Origin: QHXW01 sp035297145
GTDB lineage: Bacteria > Acidobacteriota > Terriglobia > Bryobacterales > Bryobacteraceae
Assembly (NCBI GenBank): GCA_035297145.1
Contig: DATGZN010000107.1
Coordinates: forward strand, 7,234-71,233
Length of the DNA stretch: 64,000 bases
Direction of reading: 5' to 3'
Below, in pieces: positions 25,449 through 33,922 of the stretch (the first letter of the stretch is position 1; each line of letters starts with the position of its first letter). The notes below the pieces were generated by a model. The model did no database searches and was not told the DNA's origin. It saw nothing but the letters and a program-made list of their open reading frames with translations. Both the position numbers and the translations under genes were made by a program.

Positions 25449-26388
25449 TTACTTCCTGATCAGGAAACAACAAGCTGTATGCGCCACCGTTTCAAAAACG
25501 CCAGCCAGGAGTACGGTACTGAACGCCAGGGCCAACAGTGCGCTCGCTCGACGGCCCGCGCGCTGAGGCTGATCAGCAGACAGGCGAGTCAGACGATGGC
25601 TTAAGAATGACGAGGCAGTCGCCTGAAGTAAGAACGCCTCTTCCGGATTGGCAAGTTTTGCCAGCGCCGAAACCAGGTCTCCGCCGTGGGCGCTCCAGAT
25701 CATAGACTCGTCACAGGAGAGCTCTCGATACAAGGAAAGGCGAGAGCCGGTGATCCAGACGAGCGGATGAAACCACAGCGCACAAGCCCCCACTTCATGA
25801 ACAAGGCGTATCAGGTTATCGCGCCTTTTTGCGGTGTGTCAGCTCGTGGAGGAGGACAGCGTTGAGTTCGTGCTCACTCAGCACACGGTCAATTCCCTGG
25901 GGAAGCGAGATATGAGGATGCAGAACCCCGTCCACTGCGGGACCCTGCCACCCTCCAGCGAACTTTACCCGTACGCCATCAGCAAGGAAACCCGGCCTCT
26001 CTTCACAGACATGTTGATGGCTCATCGCCTGCGCATCGCGACGCTCAGCCCGTATCCGCAAACACAACCGCGTAAACATCAAGGCTCCGCCCATCAACCA
26101 CACCACGAAAAGCGCCACAGCGAGGGTTGAGTTCTCAGCTATGTCGAGCCCGATGTCGCCGATGACGCCCAGCGGCCTGGCCCAGGAGAGATGCGGCGCC
26201 AACAACTTGTCGAGAACTGCGCCCAGCGGCAAAATGAAATTGAGCGATGTTGCGAACCAAATCCAATATTTCGTGGTGGCGCTGCCACGCGGGATGGAGG
26301 TCAGAATCCAAGCCGCGAGCCAGACCATCTAGGCATAGAGGAGATGCACTCCGAGGTAGTACAACGGGCGGGCGATGTGATCAACCAT
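25449..26388 (-). pseudogene. BlaR1/MecR1-type M56 sensor peptidase, broken by nonsense and frameshift
   Basis: The ATG at 26388 overlaps the end of blaI by 8 nt and encodes MVDHIARPLYYLGVHLLYA, then an in-frame TAG (26329-26331), then the membrane region MVWLAAWILTSIP. The zinc site HELTH is followed at an A-run near 25827 by a frameshift: the first frame stops at KKAR, while the other continues DNLIRLVHEVGACALWFHPLVW and YRELSCDE. The antirepressor sensor therefore cannot be made from one frame. It also lacks any C-terminal penicillin-binding sensor domain, as many M56 proteins do. Confidence 0.8.
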
Positions 26389-26776
26389 GGCTTTTGCCTG
26401 CGCGGCTGTTCTGGCTGCCTGGCGCCGCGTTTTGAAGGGCCTTGAGATCCTTCAGCGTGATGGTGCCGGTTTCGAGGAGATTGGAGACAAGCAGGCGAGG
26501 GGACCCGCCGAATAGGTCCAGCAGGTCTCGAACCAGGCCGCTTCGGAACTCGCTCTGGCCGATGGCAGGCTCGAATAATTGAGCGTTGCCGATTTTTTTC
26601 ACCTTGCGCAGCGCGCCTTTCTCTTCGAGCCTATAGACGAGCGTCTGCACGGTTGTGTAAGCAACACGCTCTTCCTCGGGCAAACTGTCGAGAATCTCGC
26701 GGACAGCGCAGGTTCCGAGTTTCCAGAACTGCTCCAGGATTCGAGTCTCGGCTTTGGAAAAACGCGTCTTGGGCAT
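26381..26776 (-). CDS. blaI: BlaI/MecI-family transcriptional repressor
   Basis: 131 aa, intact winged-helix repressor: FSKAETRILEQFWKLGTCAVREIL, then the recognition region VAYTTVQTLVYRLEEKGALRKVKK, and the dimerisation tail LVRDLLDLFGGSP. The family binds operators of target genes and is released when its M56 partner cleaves it. Here the partner gene directly downstream is broken twice, so induction may be lost unless another M56 protein works in trans. No clear palindromic BlaI operator was recognised upstream. Confidence 0.9.
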   Translation of the reverse strand: MPKTRFSKAETRILEQFWKLGTCAVREILDSLPEEERVAYTTVQTLVYRLEEKGALRKVKKIGNAQLFEPAIGQSEFRSGLVRDLLDLFGGSPRLLVSNLLETGTITLKDLKALQNAAPGSQNSRAGKSHG

Positions 26777-26901
26777 ATCTCCTACTCGTTCCGGTAATGC
26801 TACTACAACGTCCGGTTATTGGTCAAGTACCTGCGACGTCGCCGAAAGGGTTCCGCCAGTTTTAATGGCCTTGGAAAAAGCCGCGGGTGTCCCGAAAAAG
26901 G

Positions 26902-26922
26902 GCGCGGTACCCCCGCGCTACA
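26902..26922. repeat. Copy of a dispersed GC-rich repeat in the blaI upstream region
   Basis: Read on the minus strand this is TGTAGCGCGGGGGTACCGCG plus one base; the same string with a single change occurs at 32732-32751. The 352-nt stretch 26777-27128 between blaI and the next gene holds this repeat and no gene I can support; it should contain both divergent promoters, which I could not pinpoint. Confidence 0.6.
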
Positions 26923-27128
26923 AATGCGATGCAGGAGACGATTGTTTTAGTGAAACACCAGAATGGTCGAAGTTTGGTTGGCGTGTCCGAGGTATTGATT
27001 GCAGCGGTTCTCGGAGCGGAGTTGCAGGGTGCGCAGGATGCAGAAGTCAATAAGACCTCATTAGTATTCCCGGGTTAACCATTAGCATATTGAAATGTAT
27101 GTCCCCCACCGGCGAACATGGTTCTGGC

Positions 27129-28064
27129 ATGAAAAGACTCTTATGTGCCGCCGCGTTTCTAGCCGTTCCTGTGCCGCTGTTGTGCCAGCTCGCAATGCCG
27201 ACGTGGCTGGCGACATATCCCGGGGCGACCGCCGAGACGAACACTTCGAGCGCTCTCCTAGAAGTAACCTACACCACAGCCGCGACGCCGGATGCCGTCA
27301 GCGAGCACTACCGCAAGCTGTTCGAAGCTGAAGGTCTGCCGTTTGTGCCCAACTCGGATGGAATGGGCGTGACAATTCGAGGCGCCGCTCAAGAGTGCGA
27401 CCTATTGATTACGATTCACGGCCAAAGGGACGGCACTTTCGTGAGCGTGAGCTGCGCGGCGAAGTCGCAGGCATCGGAATCAACCGCGGTGCCCACGGTG
27501 ATCACGACGACTGGCTCGGGTACGGGCAAAAAAGCTTCCAGGCACGCCCATGTTCTTGGTCAGTCCCGGGCGCAAACTGAGGAGGATTTCAAAAACAAGG
27601 CCGCGGAAACGATGGCGGAGAATCAAGCGCGCGTGGCCGAATTCCATCAAAGGACGTACTCGGATGCTCCCGCCCCACCTCTGGTATGGCCCGATTGGCT
27701 GGTCCACATGGATGGCGCCAAGCCGGCTTTGGAACAGTGTTCGGCTCAAGGGAACGATGGTTGCCTGGGGAGTAAGTACCGTAGCTCTGCACCGATGACT
27801 GCGATCTATAAGTTCTACATGGAACTGTTAAAGGCGCACGGTTATGCGGTTGATCGCGCCAGAATGGGAACGGGCCAAACCCAGTCTGGAATCAGGCAGA
27901 ACGCGGATGGCTACGTCGAGGGCTCCAACTATCCCAACGGCTCGCCTGGCGCGCGGTCCGAGATCCGCGTGAATTTTTCCCGTTGGGTACTCAATGAGCC
28001 CATCACGGTTTCGATGCGGTTCAGGGTCTACGCCCATAGAGGCTCCATACAGCGGGTGTTTTGA
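27129..28064 (+). CDS. Secreted protein of unrecognised family, first of tandem pair
   Basis: 311 aa with signal peptide MKRLLCAAAFLAVPVPLLC. The first half has MPTWLATYPGATAET, a segment DAVSEHYRKLFEAEGLPF and GMGVTIRGAAQECDLLITI; the second half begins PPLVWPDWLVHMDGA and continues with a similar KFYMELLKAHGYAV helix. The two halves look like diverged copies of one alpha/beta unit, joined by a Ser/Thr/Gln-rich linker. No known family was recognised. The ATG at 27129 is used because it starts the signal peptide; the ATG at 27090 would prepend 13 unlikely residues. The next gene is a paralogue. Confidence 0.75.
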   Translation: MKRLLCAAAFLAVPVPLLCQLAMPTWLATYPGATAETNTSSALLEVTYTTAATPDAVSEHYRKLFEAEGLPFVPNSDGMGVTIRGAAQECDLLITIHGQRDGTFVSVSCAAKSQASESTAVPTVITTTGSGTGKKASRHAHVLGQSRAQTEEDFKNKAAETMAENQARVAEFHQRTYSDAPAPPLVWPDWLVHMDGAKPALEQCSAQGNDGCLGSKYRSSAPMTAIYKFYMELLKAHGYAVDRARMGTGQTQSGIRQNADGYVEGSNYPNGSPGARSEIRVNFSRWVLNEPITVSMRFRVYAHRGSIQRVF

Positions 28065-28069
28065 ACGTG

Positions 28070-28894
28070 ATGCGCTGGAGACTGGGTATGGCGAGCTTTC
28101 TTCTTGCCGGCGCCGGAAGCGTCGCTGGGCCGCAGCTTTCCATGCCGCCGTGGCTCACGAATTTTCCGGGCGCGACTGCGGAGACTCACGCCACCCCCGG
28201 ACTTGTGGAGTCCAATTACGAAACCTCGGCTCCGGCCGCGGAAGTGATTCATCACTACCGCAGCGTGTTCGCAGACAAGAAACTGCCGTTTCACCCCAAT
28301 GCGGATGGTATCGGAGTTACTATTCGGGGCGCGGCGCCGGAGTGTGACCTGCTGATCCAAATTCGCGCGAGCGAAACGGGCACGGCGGTGCAGGTGGATT
28401 GCGCGGCAAAATCACCGGTTAGTCCGAGTGCTTCTGACTCTGTGGTCAACCCACCAACGACGCGCGCGGGAGAGCGGACGGAAGCGCGGAAGAGAATTCC
28501 AGACAATTTGGCGGAATTCGACCAGCCGCTGTATCCACGCCCGCGAGCGCCGCTGCCGCCATTGGTCTGGCCGCGCTGGCTGGTCTCCTGCGACGGTGTT
28601 CCCCTTGAGCCTCACAAGGGCGTGGACCGTTTCAAGCTGAGCTACTTGAGTGCGGAGTTCACGTCGGCGTCCGACCGAGCCACCATCCTCGCATTCTACG
28701 CGGATCTGCTGAATGCGAATGGCTATCCGGTTTGGTTGCAGAGTTCCGCAATCACACCCCGCGACCGCTCTACGCTGGTGGAAGGTGTTCACCATTTCGA
28801 CACCAACCCTGGACCGAATTTTGCCATGCGGGCCGCACTGACGCCAGTGAATGGTTTGATCCACGTGGAGTTGCGTATCACCGTGCGCAAATAG
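28070..28894 (+). CDS. Secreted protein of unrecognised family, second of tandem pair
   Basis: 274 aa, paralogous to the preceding gene throughout: LSMPPWLTNFPGATAETHA, EVIHHYRSVFADKKLPFHP, GIGVTIRGAAPECDLLIQI, linker, then PPLVWPRWLVSCDG and TILAFYADLLNANGYPV. ATG at 28070 starts the signal peptide MRWRLGMASFLLAGAG, 5 nt after the first gene's stop; TTG at 28061 would give a 4-nt overlap. The conserved PWL-FPGA and IRGAAxECDLL motifs mark the family. Function unknown; export and tandem duplication suggest a niche-related envelope or periplasmic role. Confidence 0.75.
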   Translation: MRWRLGMASFLLAGAGSVAGPQLSMPPWLTNFPGATAETHATPGLVESNYETSAPAAEVIHHYRSVFADKKLPFHPNADGIGVTIRGAAPECDLLIQIRASETGTAVQVDCAAKSPVSPSASDSVVNPPTTRAGERTEARKRIPDNLAEFDQPLYPRPRAPLPPLVWPRWLVSCDGVPLEPHKGVDRFKLSYLSAEFTSASDRATILAFYADLLNANGYPVWLQSSAITPRDRSTLVEGVHHFDTNPGPNFAMRAALTPVNGLIHVELRITVRK

Positions 28895-29015
28895 GGTTTC
28901 GTTCCGGGCGCGGAACCAGGCGCGCGCCCTTTTTTCCAGACGGGAACGCAACGCTGCCGGCGTTCGGTAGAATACAGTGGATCGTTTCGTGCTGAAACAG
29001 ATAGGAGGTATTTGC

Positions 29016-29573
29016 GTGCATCGAGCTATTGGCGTTCTGACAATATCGCTGCTGGTGGCGGTGAGCGGTCTGGCGCAAAAGGGTGAGCATCGCGGCGGCG
29101 AGGGCAAGGTAGGGGGCGGGTACATTCCGAAGAAGGGGCCGGCGCCGGTTCGGGAAGCGCGACCAGCTCCGCAAGCGCGGCAGGAAGGGCGGCCGGCGCA
29201 GGAAAATCGCAGTTTCAAGGATCAGGAAGGGCATCCGGAAGCGCCTCACGTTCACTCGAATGGCCAATGGGTGGGACACGATACCGGTCGTGACGACGCG
29301 CGGTTTCATCTGGACCATCCCTGGGAGCATGGGCGTTTTACGGGCGGAATCGGCCGGGGACACATGTTTCGGATAGAGGGCGGCGGTCCGAGCCGGTTCT
29401 GGTTTGGCGGGTTCTACTTCAGCGTGGCGGACCCAGACCTCGGCTTTTGCGGCGACTGGCTATGGGGCACCGACCAGATCGTAATCTATGACGATCCGGA
29501 TCATGTGGGATGGTATCTCGCCTACAACGCGAGACTCGGCACTTATGTCCACGTGATGTATCTGGGAAGGTAG
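29016..29573 (+). CDS. Small secreted protein, Gly/Pro/Arg-rich with aromatic C-terminal domain
   Basis: 185 aa. GTG at 29016 follows an ideal SD (AGGAGGT, 7 nt) and opens a signal peptide HRAIGVLTISLLVAVSGLAQ. A low-complexity stretch rich in Gly, Pro, Arg and Gln (about 24-75) leads to HSNGQWVGHDTGRDDARFH and a compact domain with RFWFGGFYFSVADPD and DWYLAYN-like aromatic repeats. It recalls small acidobacterial periplasmic proteins next to DUF3300 genes. No function assigned. Confidence 0.7.
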   Translation: MHRAIGVLTISLLVAVSGLAQKGEHRGGEGKVGGGYIPKKGPAPVREARPAPQARQEGRPAQENRSFKDQEGHPEAPHVHSNGQWVGHDTGRDDARFHLDHPWEHGRFTGGIGRGHMFRIEGGGPSRFWFGGFYFSVADPDLGFCGDWLWGTDQIVIYDDPDHVGWYLAYNARLGTYVHVMYLGR

Positions 29574-29578
29574 CGAAT

Positions 29579-30364
29579 CTACTTCCGTGCGGGCGCCGGT
29601 GGCTCGTCACGGCCGAAGGTAATGGTGGAGTCCACGGTGTACATCCTGACGCTGGCGTCGAGGGGGCGCAGCATCTGGAGCACGATGGCAGCGCCCGCGG
29701 TCTTCAGCGAAAAATAAGAGCTGTTCTGGAGCTGCACGGGGAATTGACGCGTGCCAAAAGGCGGGATGTGCACGACGGAATCGCTCGAGCAGAGCGGAGT
29801 CAGTTGAGGTGCGCGGGTCCTGTTGGGATCGGAGTACAGGTTGCCCGCGGAGTAACAAAGCCACGCGGTGGCGGGCCGCTCCGAGGCATTGATCAGCAGA
29901 ATTTCATCGCTGGGGATTTCCGACACGTTGCCCGAAAACCAGGGATTGCGAGTTGGATAAGCCAGTTCACGCGGGGTTGCGCGGAGCTGGTCACCGGCTA
30001 CGCATTCGGTAGTGCCACTGACCGCTACCACGGTTGTCAGCCGCGGCGCGGGAATGATCTCTTTGACTCTTGCCCAGGCGCTGGTGGTGTCCTCATCCGT
30101 TTGCAGCTTGTAGCTGGCCCGCTCGGCGGCACTCAGGCGGACGGTCAGCGAGGGGTGTCCGGCGAGAGGAGCAAGGGCGCCAGTGCTCTTGTGGCCCTCG
30201 ACTTCGAGAGTGACGGGGCGGTCACTGAGATTGCGGAGCTCGATGGTGGACGAACACTTGGGGGTGTAGGCGAGCGCGGGCAGGACGCTTTCGATGACCC
30301 TTTCCTGCGCGGCGGCGGGTAAGAGTGCAAGCGTGCAGCACACGAGGCGCGGAACGCGGGGCAT
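29579..30364 (-). CDS. Secreted protein of unknown function
   Basis: 261 aa with signal peptide PRLVCCTLALLPAAAQ. The body looks all-beta, with IELRNLSDRPVTLEVEGH, a pattern of immunoglobulin-like/transglutaminase-accessory folds, DEILLINASERPATAWLCYSAG and a C-terminal VVLQMLRPLDASVRMYTVDS-like strand set. Not assigned to a family. It converges on the preceding gene with a 5-nt gap. The following 254 nt (30365-30618) show no gene. Confidence 0.6.
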   Translation of the reverse strand: MPRVPRLVCCTLALLPAAAQERVIESVLPALAYTPKCSSTIELRNLSDRPVTLEVEGHKSTGALAPLAGHPSLTVRLSAAERASYKLQTDEDTTSAWARVKEIIPAPRLTTVVAVSGTTECVAGDQLRATPRELAYPTRNPWFSGNVSEIPSDEILLINASERPATAWLCYSAGNLYSDPNRTRAPQLTPLCSSDSVVHIPPFGTRQFPVQLQNSSYFSLKTAGAAIVLQMLRPLDASVRMYTVDSTITFGRDEPPAPARK

Positions 30365-30618
30365 GATTCATGGTCGCACTTTTTAGGCGTGGGCCTGGAG
30401 TTAGCGTCCATAGATGGACTTGGCGTCGACAATTGGACAGACAAGAGTCGGACTGTGACCTTGTCTCGTAACCGGCCGGTCGCGATGGCGCACGGCGCCG
30501 CCGTTGAAATGCATTACTACGGTTGGATTTCCTACTGCCCTTAGAACCCGAAAACTCCCCGTGTGCCGGTATGGCGGTTCGTTTGCCTTACACACAATCT
30601 GGATAAGGGCGGTGCACA

Positions 30619-31812
30619 GTGTCGTTTATAACAGGCAGGAAATACTGGTTGGGTGTGGCGGCATTGGTGGCCTTTTACTTGTGGCATCCGGCGCTGGGAC
30701 AAGAATATCCGCTGCCGCAGCCCGTGCAAGAGCCACTTCCGCCACCCGCCGGTAGCGCGCCGGCGCAGCCACTGTCGCCGCAGCAACTCGACGACCTGGT
30801 CGCTCCGATGGCACTCTATCCAGATCCGCTCGTGGGCGAAGTGCTCGCGGCCGCGACTTATCCGATGGAGATCGCCGAGGCCGAGCAATGGGTGCAGGAC
30901 CATCCGAAATGGAAGCCATCCAAACTGATGGACCAAGCGAAGAAGCAGAATTGGGATCCCAGTGTGCAAGGACTCGTCGCGTTTCCGCAAGTGCTGGCGC
31001 GGCTGACCCAGGACATGGGATGGACGACGGCGCTGGGCAATGCGTTTCTGGCGCAACAAGCGGACGTGATGCAGGCGGTGCAGCGCATGCGAGCGCAGGC
31101 GCTGGCTCGCGGCACACTACAGTCCACGCCGCAGCAAACGGTAACCACGGAAAATCAGAACGGGCAGACTGTGATCAACATTATGCCGGCCAATCCGGAT
31201 GTCTTGTACGTTCCCTACTACAATCCGGTGTACGTGTGGGGACCACCAATGTGGGGAGTTTACCCACCGCTTGTCTACCCCGGAATTGGTATCGGCTTCG
31301 GCTGGGGCTTGGGTATCGATCTGGACCTGTGTTTCGGCGGATGGGGCGGTTGGGGCTGGGGTGGCTGGGGTTGGACGCCGGACTGGTATGGCGGCGGCAT
31401 CTGGTTGAATCATTCTTTCTTTCACCGATATGGCTTTAATCATTTTCATGGCGAGCCGTTGGGCAGATCCAGTTGGGCACATGACCCGGAACATCGCCTC
31501 GGCGTTCCGTACGCGAATCGTGACGTCGCGGGCCGGTTTACGGGACGTGCGGGAGGCGGAGCGTCCAGGGGTGGTTTCAACCGAGGGGCAGGCGGCGGCC
31601 GACAGGCATTCGGCCGGCAACGCCTCGGATCCCCGGGATTTGAGCAGCGCGGCTGGACCGGGAAGCACAGCGTTTTCGGCGGCTATCACAACGGTGGGGC
31701 GACCCGCGTGCAAAGCGACCACGGTTTTTCGAGTATGGGTGCGGGCCGCAGCTTCGGCGGGGGCTTCCACGGCGGAGGTGGCGGAATGCGTGGCGGCGGA
31801 GGAAGGCGGTAA
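30619..31812 (+). CDS. Secreted DUF3300-domain protein with Gly/Trp-rich tail
   Basis: 397 aa. Signal-anchor GRKYWLGVAALVAFYLWHPALG, a proline-rich linker, then the DUF3300 domain at about 50-200 (LDDLVAPMALYPDPLVGEVLAAATYP, PQVLARLTQDMGWTTALGNAFLAQ, NPDVLYVPYYNPVYVWG). The tail is rich in Gly, Trp, Arg and His (GWGGWGWGGWGW). The GTG start at 30619 is preceded by a modest SD. DUF3300 function is unknown; this gene is 4 nt before the DUF2950 gene, a pairing found repeatedly in Proteobacteria and Acidobacteria. Confidence 0.85.
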   Translation: MSFITGRKYWLGVAALVAFYLWHPALGQEYPLPQPVQEPLPPPAGSAPAQPLSPQQLDDLVAPMALYPDPLVGEVLAAATYPMEIAEAEQWVQDHPKWKPSKLMDQAKKQNWDPSVQGLVAFPQVLARLTQDMGWTTALGNAFLAQQADVMQAVQRMRAQALARGTLQSTPQQTVTTENQNGQTVINIMPANPDVLYVPYYNPVYVWGPPMWGVYPPLVYPGIGIGFGWGLGIDLDLCFGGWGGWGWGGWGWTPDWYGGGIWLNHSFFHRYGFNHFHGEPLGRSSWAHDPEHRLGVPYANRDVAGRFTGRAGGGASRGGFNRGAGGGRQAFGRQRLGSPGFEQRGWTGKHSVFGGYHNGGATRVQSDHGFSSMGAGRSFGGGFHGGGGGMRGGGGRR

Positions 31813-31816
31813 ACAA

Positions 31817-32707
31817 ATGAGAAAACGCAGGCTGACCACCTACGCGGCACTGGTCTTCGCAATGGCCCCCGCGACGTTCGCTCAAGAGCGTTTCGATTCG
31901 GCGGATGCCGCTGCACAAGCCGCCATCGAAGGCGCCGAGAAGCACGACACCGCCCGGTTGGCCGCCATCTTCGGTCCGCAGGGAAACGCAATACTGACCT
32001 CAGGCAAACCTGAGCAGGACCGGGCCGAGCAGGCGGAGTTCTCGAAGCTGGCGCGCGAAAAGCATGAACTCATCACCGACCCCAGGAATCCCAACCGTGT
32101 GATTCTGTCGATCGGCGACGAAGACTGGCCGTTCCCGGTTCCTATAGTGCGTTCGAAGGACAAATGGAGCTTCGACGCCTCCCAAGCCGGAGTTGAGATG
32201 CAGGCGCGGCGTATCGGCACTGACGAACTGGACGCTATCGAAATCTGCGCCGGATACGTCGAGGCACAGCGCAAGTACGCTTCCGAAGATCACGACAAGG
32301 ATGGCGTGTTGAAGTACGCTTCTCAGATGATGAGCACGGGGGACCGGCATGACGGGCTTTACCGAGCCGCCGGGGACGAGCCGCTGGTGCCGCGCGGCCT
32401 GGTCGATGCTACCTGGGACGGATCGAAAAAGGCGACGAAACCGTACCATGGATATTATTTCCGTATCCTCGACGGTCAAGGCCCTCATGCACCCGGAGGC
32501 GCGCACAGTTACCGGGCGAAAGATAGGCTCATGGGCGGCTTCGGGCTGGTAGCGTGGCCGGCGGAATATGGCGTGAGCGGAATCCACACGTTGATCGTGA
32601 ATCAGGACGGCGTGATCTATCAGAAGGATATCGCTCCTCTGCCGGGTGGGGCGCCGCCGCCCATAACCCGGTACGATCCGGATCCATCCTGGAGCCCGGT
32701 GGATTAA
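31817..32707 (+). CDS. Secreted DUF2950-family protein
   Basis: 296 aa with signal peptide TTYAALVFAMAPATFAQ. Seen: RFDSADAAAQAAIEGAEKHD at the start, LDAIEICAGYVEAQRKYA near 135, and the C-terminal YHGYYFRILDGQGPHAPGG and GFGLVAWPAEYGVSGIHTF-like region, all typical of DUF2950. ATG at 31817 lies 4 nt after the DUF3300 stop. The pair is likely one functional unit at the envelope; no activity is established. Confidence 0.85.
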   Translation: MRKRRLTTYAALVFAMAPATFAQERFDSADAAAQAAIEGAEKHDTARLAAIFGPQGNAILTSGKPEQDRAEQAEFSKLAREKHELITDPRNPNRVILSIGDEDWPFPVPIVRSKDKWSFDASQAGVEMQARRIGTDELDAIEICAGYVEAQRKYASEDHDKDGVLKYASQMMSTGDRHDGLYRAAGDEPLVPRGLVDATWDGSKKATKPYHGYYFRILDGQGPHAPGGAHSYRAKDRLMGGFGLVAWPAEYGVSGIHTLIVNQDGVIYQKDIAPLPGGAPPPITRYDPDPSWSPVD

Positions 32708-32730
32708 CGGGTCCGAAATGGAACACCGTA

Positions 32731-32839
32731 ATGTAGCGCGGGGATACCGCGGGGTTGGCGGGATACCCGCGGGTTTTTCGATCCCAACGGATCAAAAGGC
32801 CGCAGGTACCCGCAAACGGCGCGTGTCCCTGCGCTACAT
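32731..32839. repeat. Imperfect 109-nt palindromic repeat
   Basis: The ends read ATGTAGCGC and GCGCTACAT, and inner arms GGGATACCGCGGG / GGTACCCGC allow a long imperfect hairpin. The left arm TGTAGCGCGGGGATACCGCG (32732-32751) matches the copy at 26902-26922 with one change. It fills the gap between the convergent DUF2950 and alcohol dehydrogenase genes and may act as a terminator or be a mobile REP/MITE-like element. Confidence 0.65.
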
Positions 32840-32872
32840 CCGCATCTGTAGCCAACTGCCGGCGCGCAACAC

Positions 32873-33922
32873 CTATTTCGAAAACGTGATCAGGAGCTTG
32901 CCGACTCCATCTTCATAATTCTCTAACATTGAAAAGGCCTGGCTGATGTCGCCCAGCGGCCGCGTATGCGTGACGAGCGGGGCGAAGAGGCGGGCGTGGG
33001 CGGAGAGCATGGCGAGCGCTTCCGGGGATTCGTGATTGGAGCGGCGAACGTTGTAGAGCGTGATCTCCTTGCGGCGCAGGGGACTGAATTCAACGGGCAC
33101 GCGCACCTCGGACGGAATGGCGGTCATGACGACGCGGCCGGCGTTGCGTGTAGCGTGGATGCATTGGTTGATGCTGTCGTGTTTGCCGCCGCAATCGATG
33201 GCGACGTCGACGCCGCGGTTGCAGGTGTCCTGAAGGATCTGGCACACGGGGTCAACGGAGCGCGGATCGATGACGGCGTCGGCGCCGGCGGCGCGGGCCA
33301 GGTCCAAGCGGTGGACGACGGGGTCTACGACCCAGATACGCGCCGCTCCTGCTAGTTTCAAGGCGATCAAAGTGAGCAAGCCGATGGGACCGGCGCCGAA
33401 GACAGCCGCAGTCTCACCGGAACTGAGCGCCACGAACCGCATGGAATGCAGTGCCACGGCGAGCGGTTCGACCATGGTGCCGAGTTCGAGACTGATACCC
33501 TCAGGAAGCGCGAGGACGTTTCGCGCGGGCAGGTTCAGATACTCGCGGAAGAATCCGGGCTCTTCCGGATTGCTCATGAAGCGCAGATTGGCGCATACGT
33601 TGTGATGACCGGAGCGGCAGAACTCGCAGTGATAACAATAGAGCGCAGGCTCGAGGGCGGCTCGGTCACCCGCTGACCAGCCGGTGACACCCGGACCGGT
33701 TTTGACCACGACTCCGGCAGGCTCATGGCCGAGCACCATGGGGTAGACGCAGGGCGAATCGCCTACAGCGCCTTCGGAATAGGAATGCAGATCGGAACCG
33801 CAAACGCCGACTGCGACGACGTGCACTTGCACTTCACCGGGGCCGGGATCGGGGATGGACCGCTCGACGATCTGAAACTGGCGCACGCCCGTTAGTTCCG
33901 CGGTGCGTGCGGGAGTGCTCAT
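32873..33922 (-). CDS. Zinc-dependent medium-chain alcohol/polyol dehydrogenase
   Basis: 349 aa, sorbitol-dehydrogenase-like. Catalytic zinc ligands C41 (VCGSD) and H66-E67 (GHE), structural zinc cysteines C96, C99, C102 and C110, and the NAD-binding FGAGPIGLLTLIALK near 175 followed by VVDPVVHRLDLAR are all present, so the enzyme looks active. Substrate likely a polyol or secondary alcohol. It overlaps the upstream phosphatase gene by 4 nt, hinting at a phosphorylated-polyol pathway in which the phosphatase frees the alcohol that this enzyme oxidises. Confidence 0.9.
   Translation of the reverse strand: MSTPARTAELTGVRQFQIVERSIPDPGPGEVQVHVVAVGVCGSDLHSYSEGAVGDSPCVYPMVLGHEPAGVVVKTGPGVTGWSAGDRAALEPALYCYHCEFCRSGHHNVCANLRFMSNPEEPGFFREYLNLPARNVLALPEGISLELGTMVEPLAVALHSMRFVALSSGETAAVFGAGPIGLLTLIALKLAGAARIWVVDPVVHRLDLARAAGADAVIDPRSVDPVCQILQDTCNRGVDVAIDCGGKHDSINQCIHATRNAGRVVMTAIPSEVRVPVEFSPLRRKEITLYNVRRSNHESPEALAMLSAHARLFAPLVTHTRPLGDISQAFSMLENYEDGVGKLLITFSK

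Noticed and set aside
26777..26850. BlaI operator palindrome upstream of blaI
   Set aside because: TACTACAACG is reminiscent of a half-site, but no symmetrical partner was found, so no operator is called.
28977..29015. Earlier in-frame start for the small secreted protein at 29016
   Set aside because: It would add 13 residues ahead of the signal peptide and ignore the ideal AGGAGGT site before GTG 29016.
29510..30322. Plus-strand open frame of about 270 codons opposite the secreted unknown at 29579-30364
   Set aside because: The minus-strand frame starts with a signal peptide and has protein-like beta-strand patterns; the plus-strand product lacks domain features and overlaps the end of the preceding real gene.
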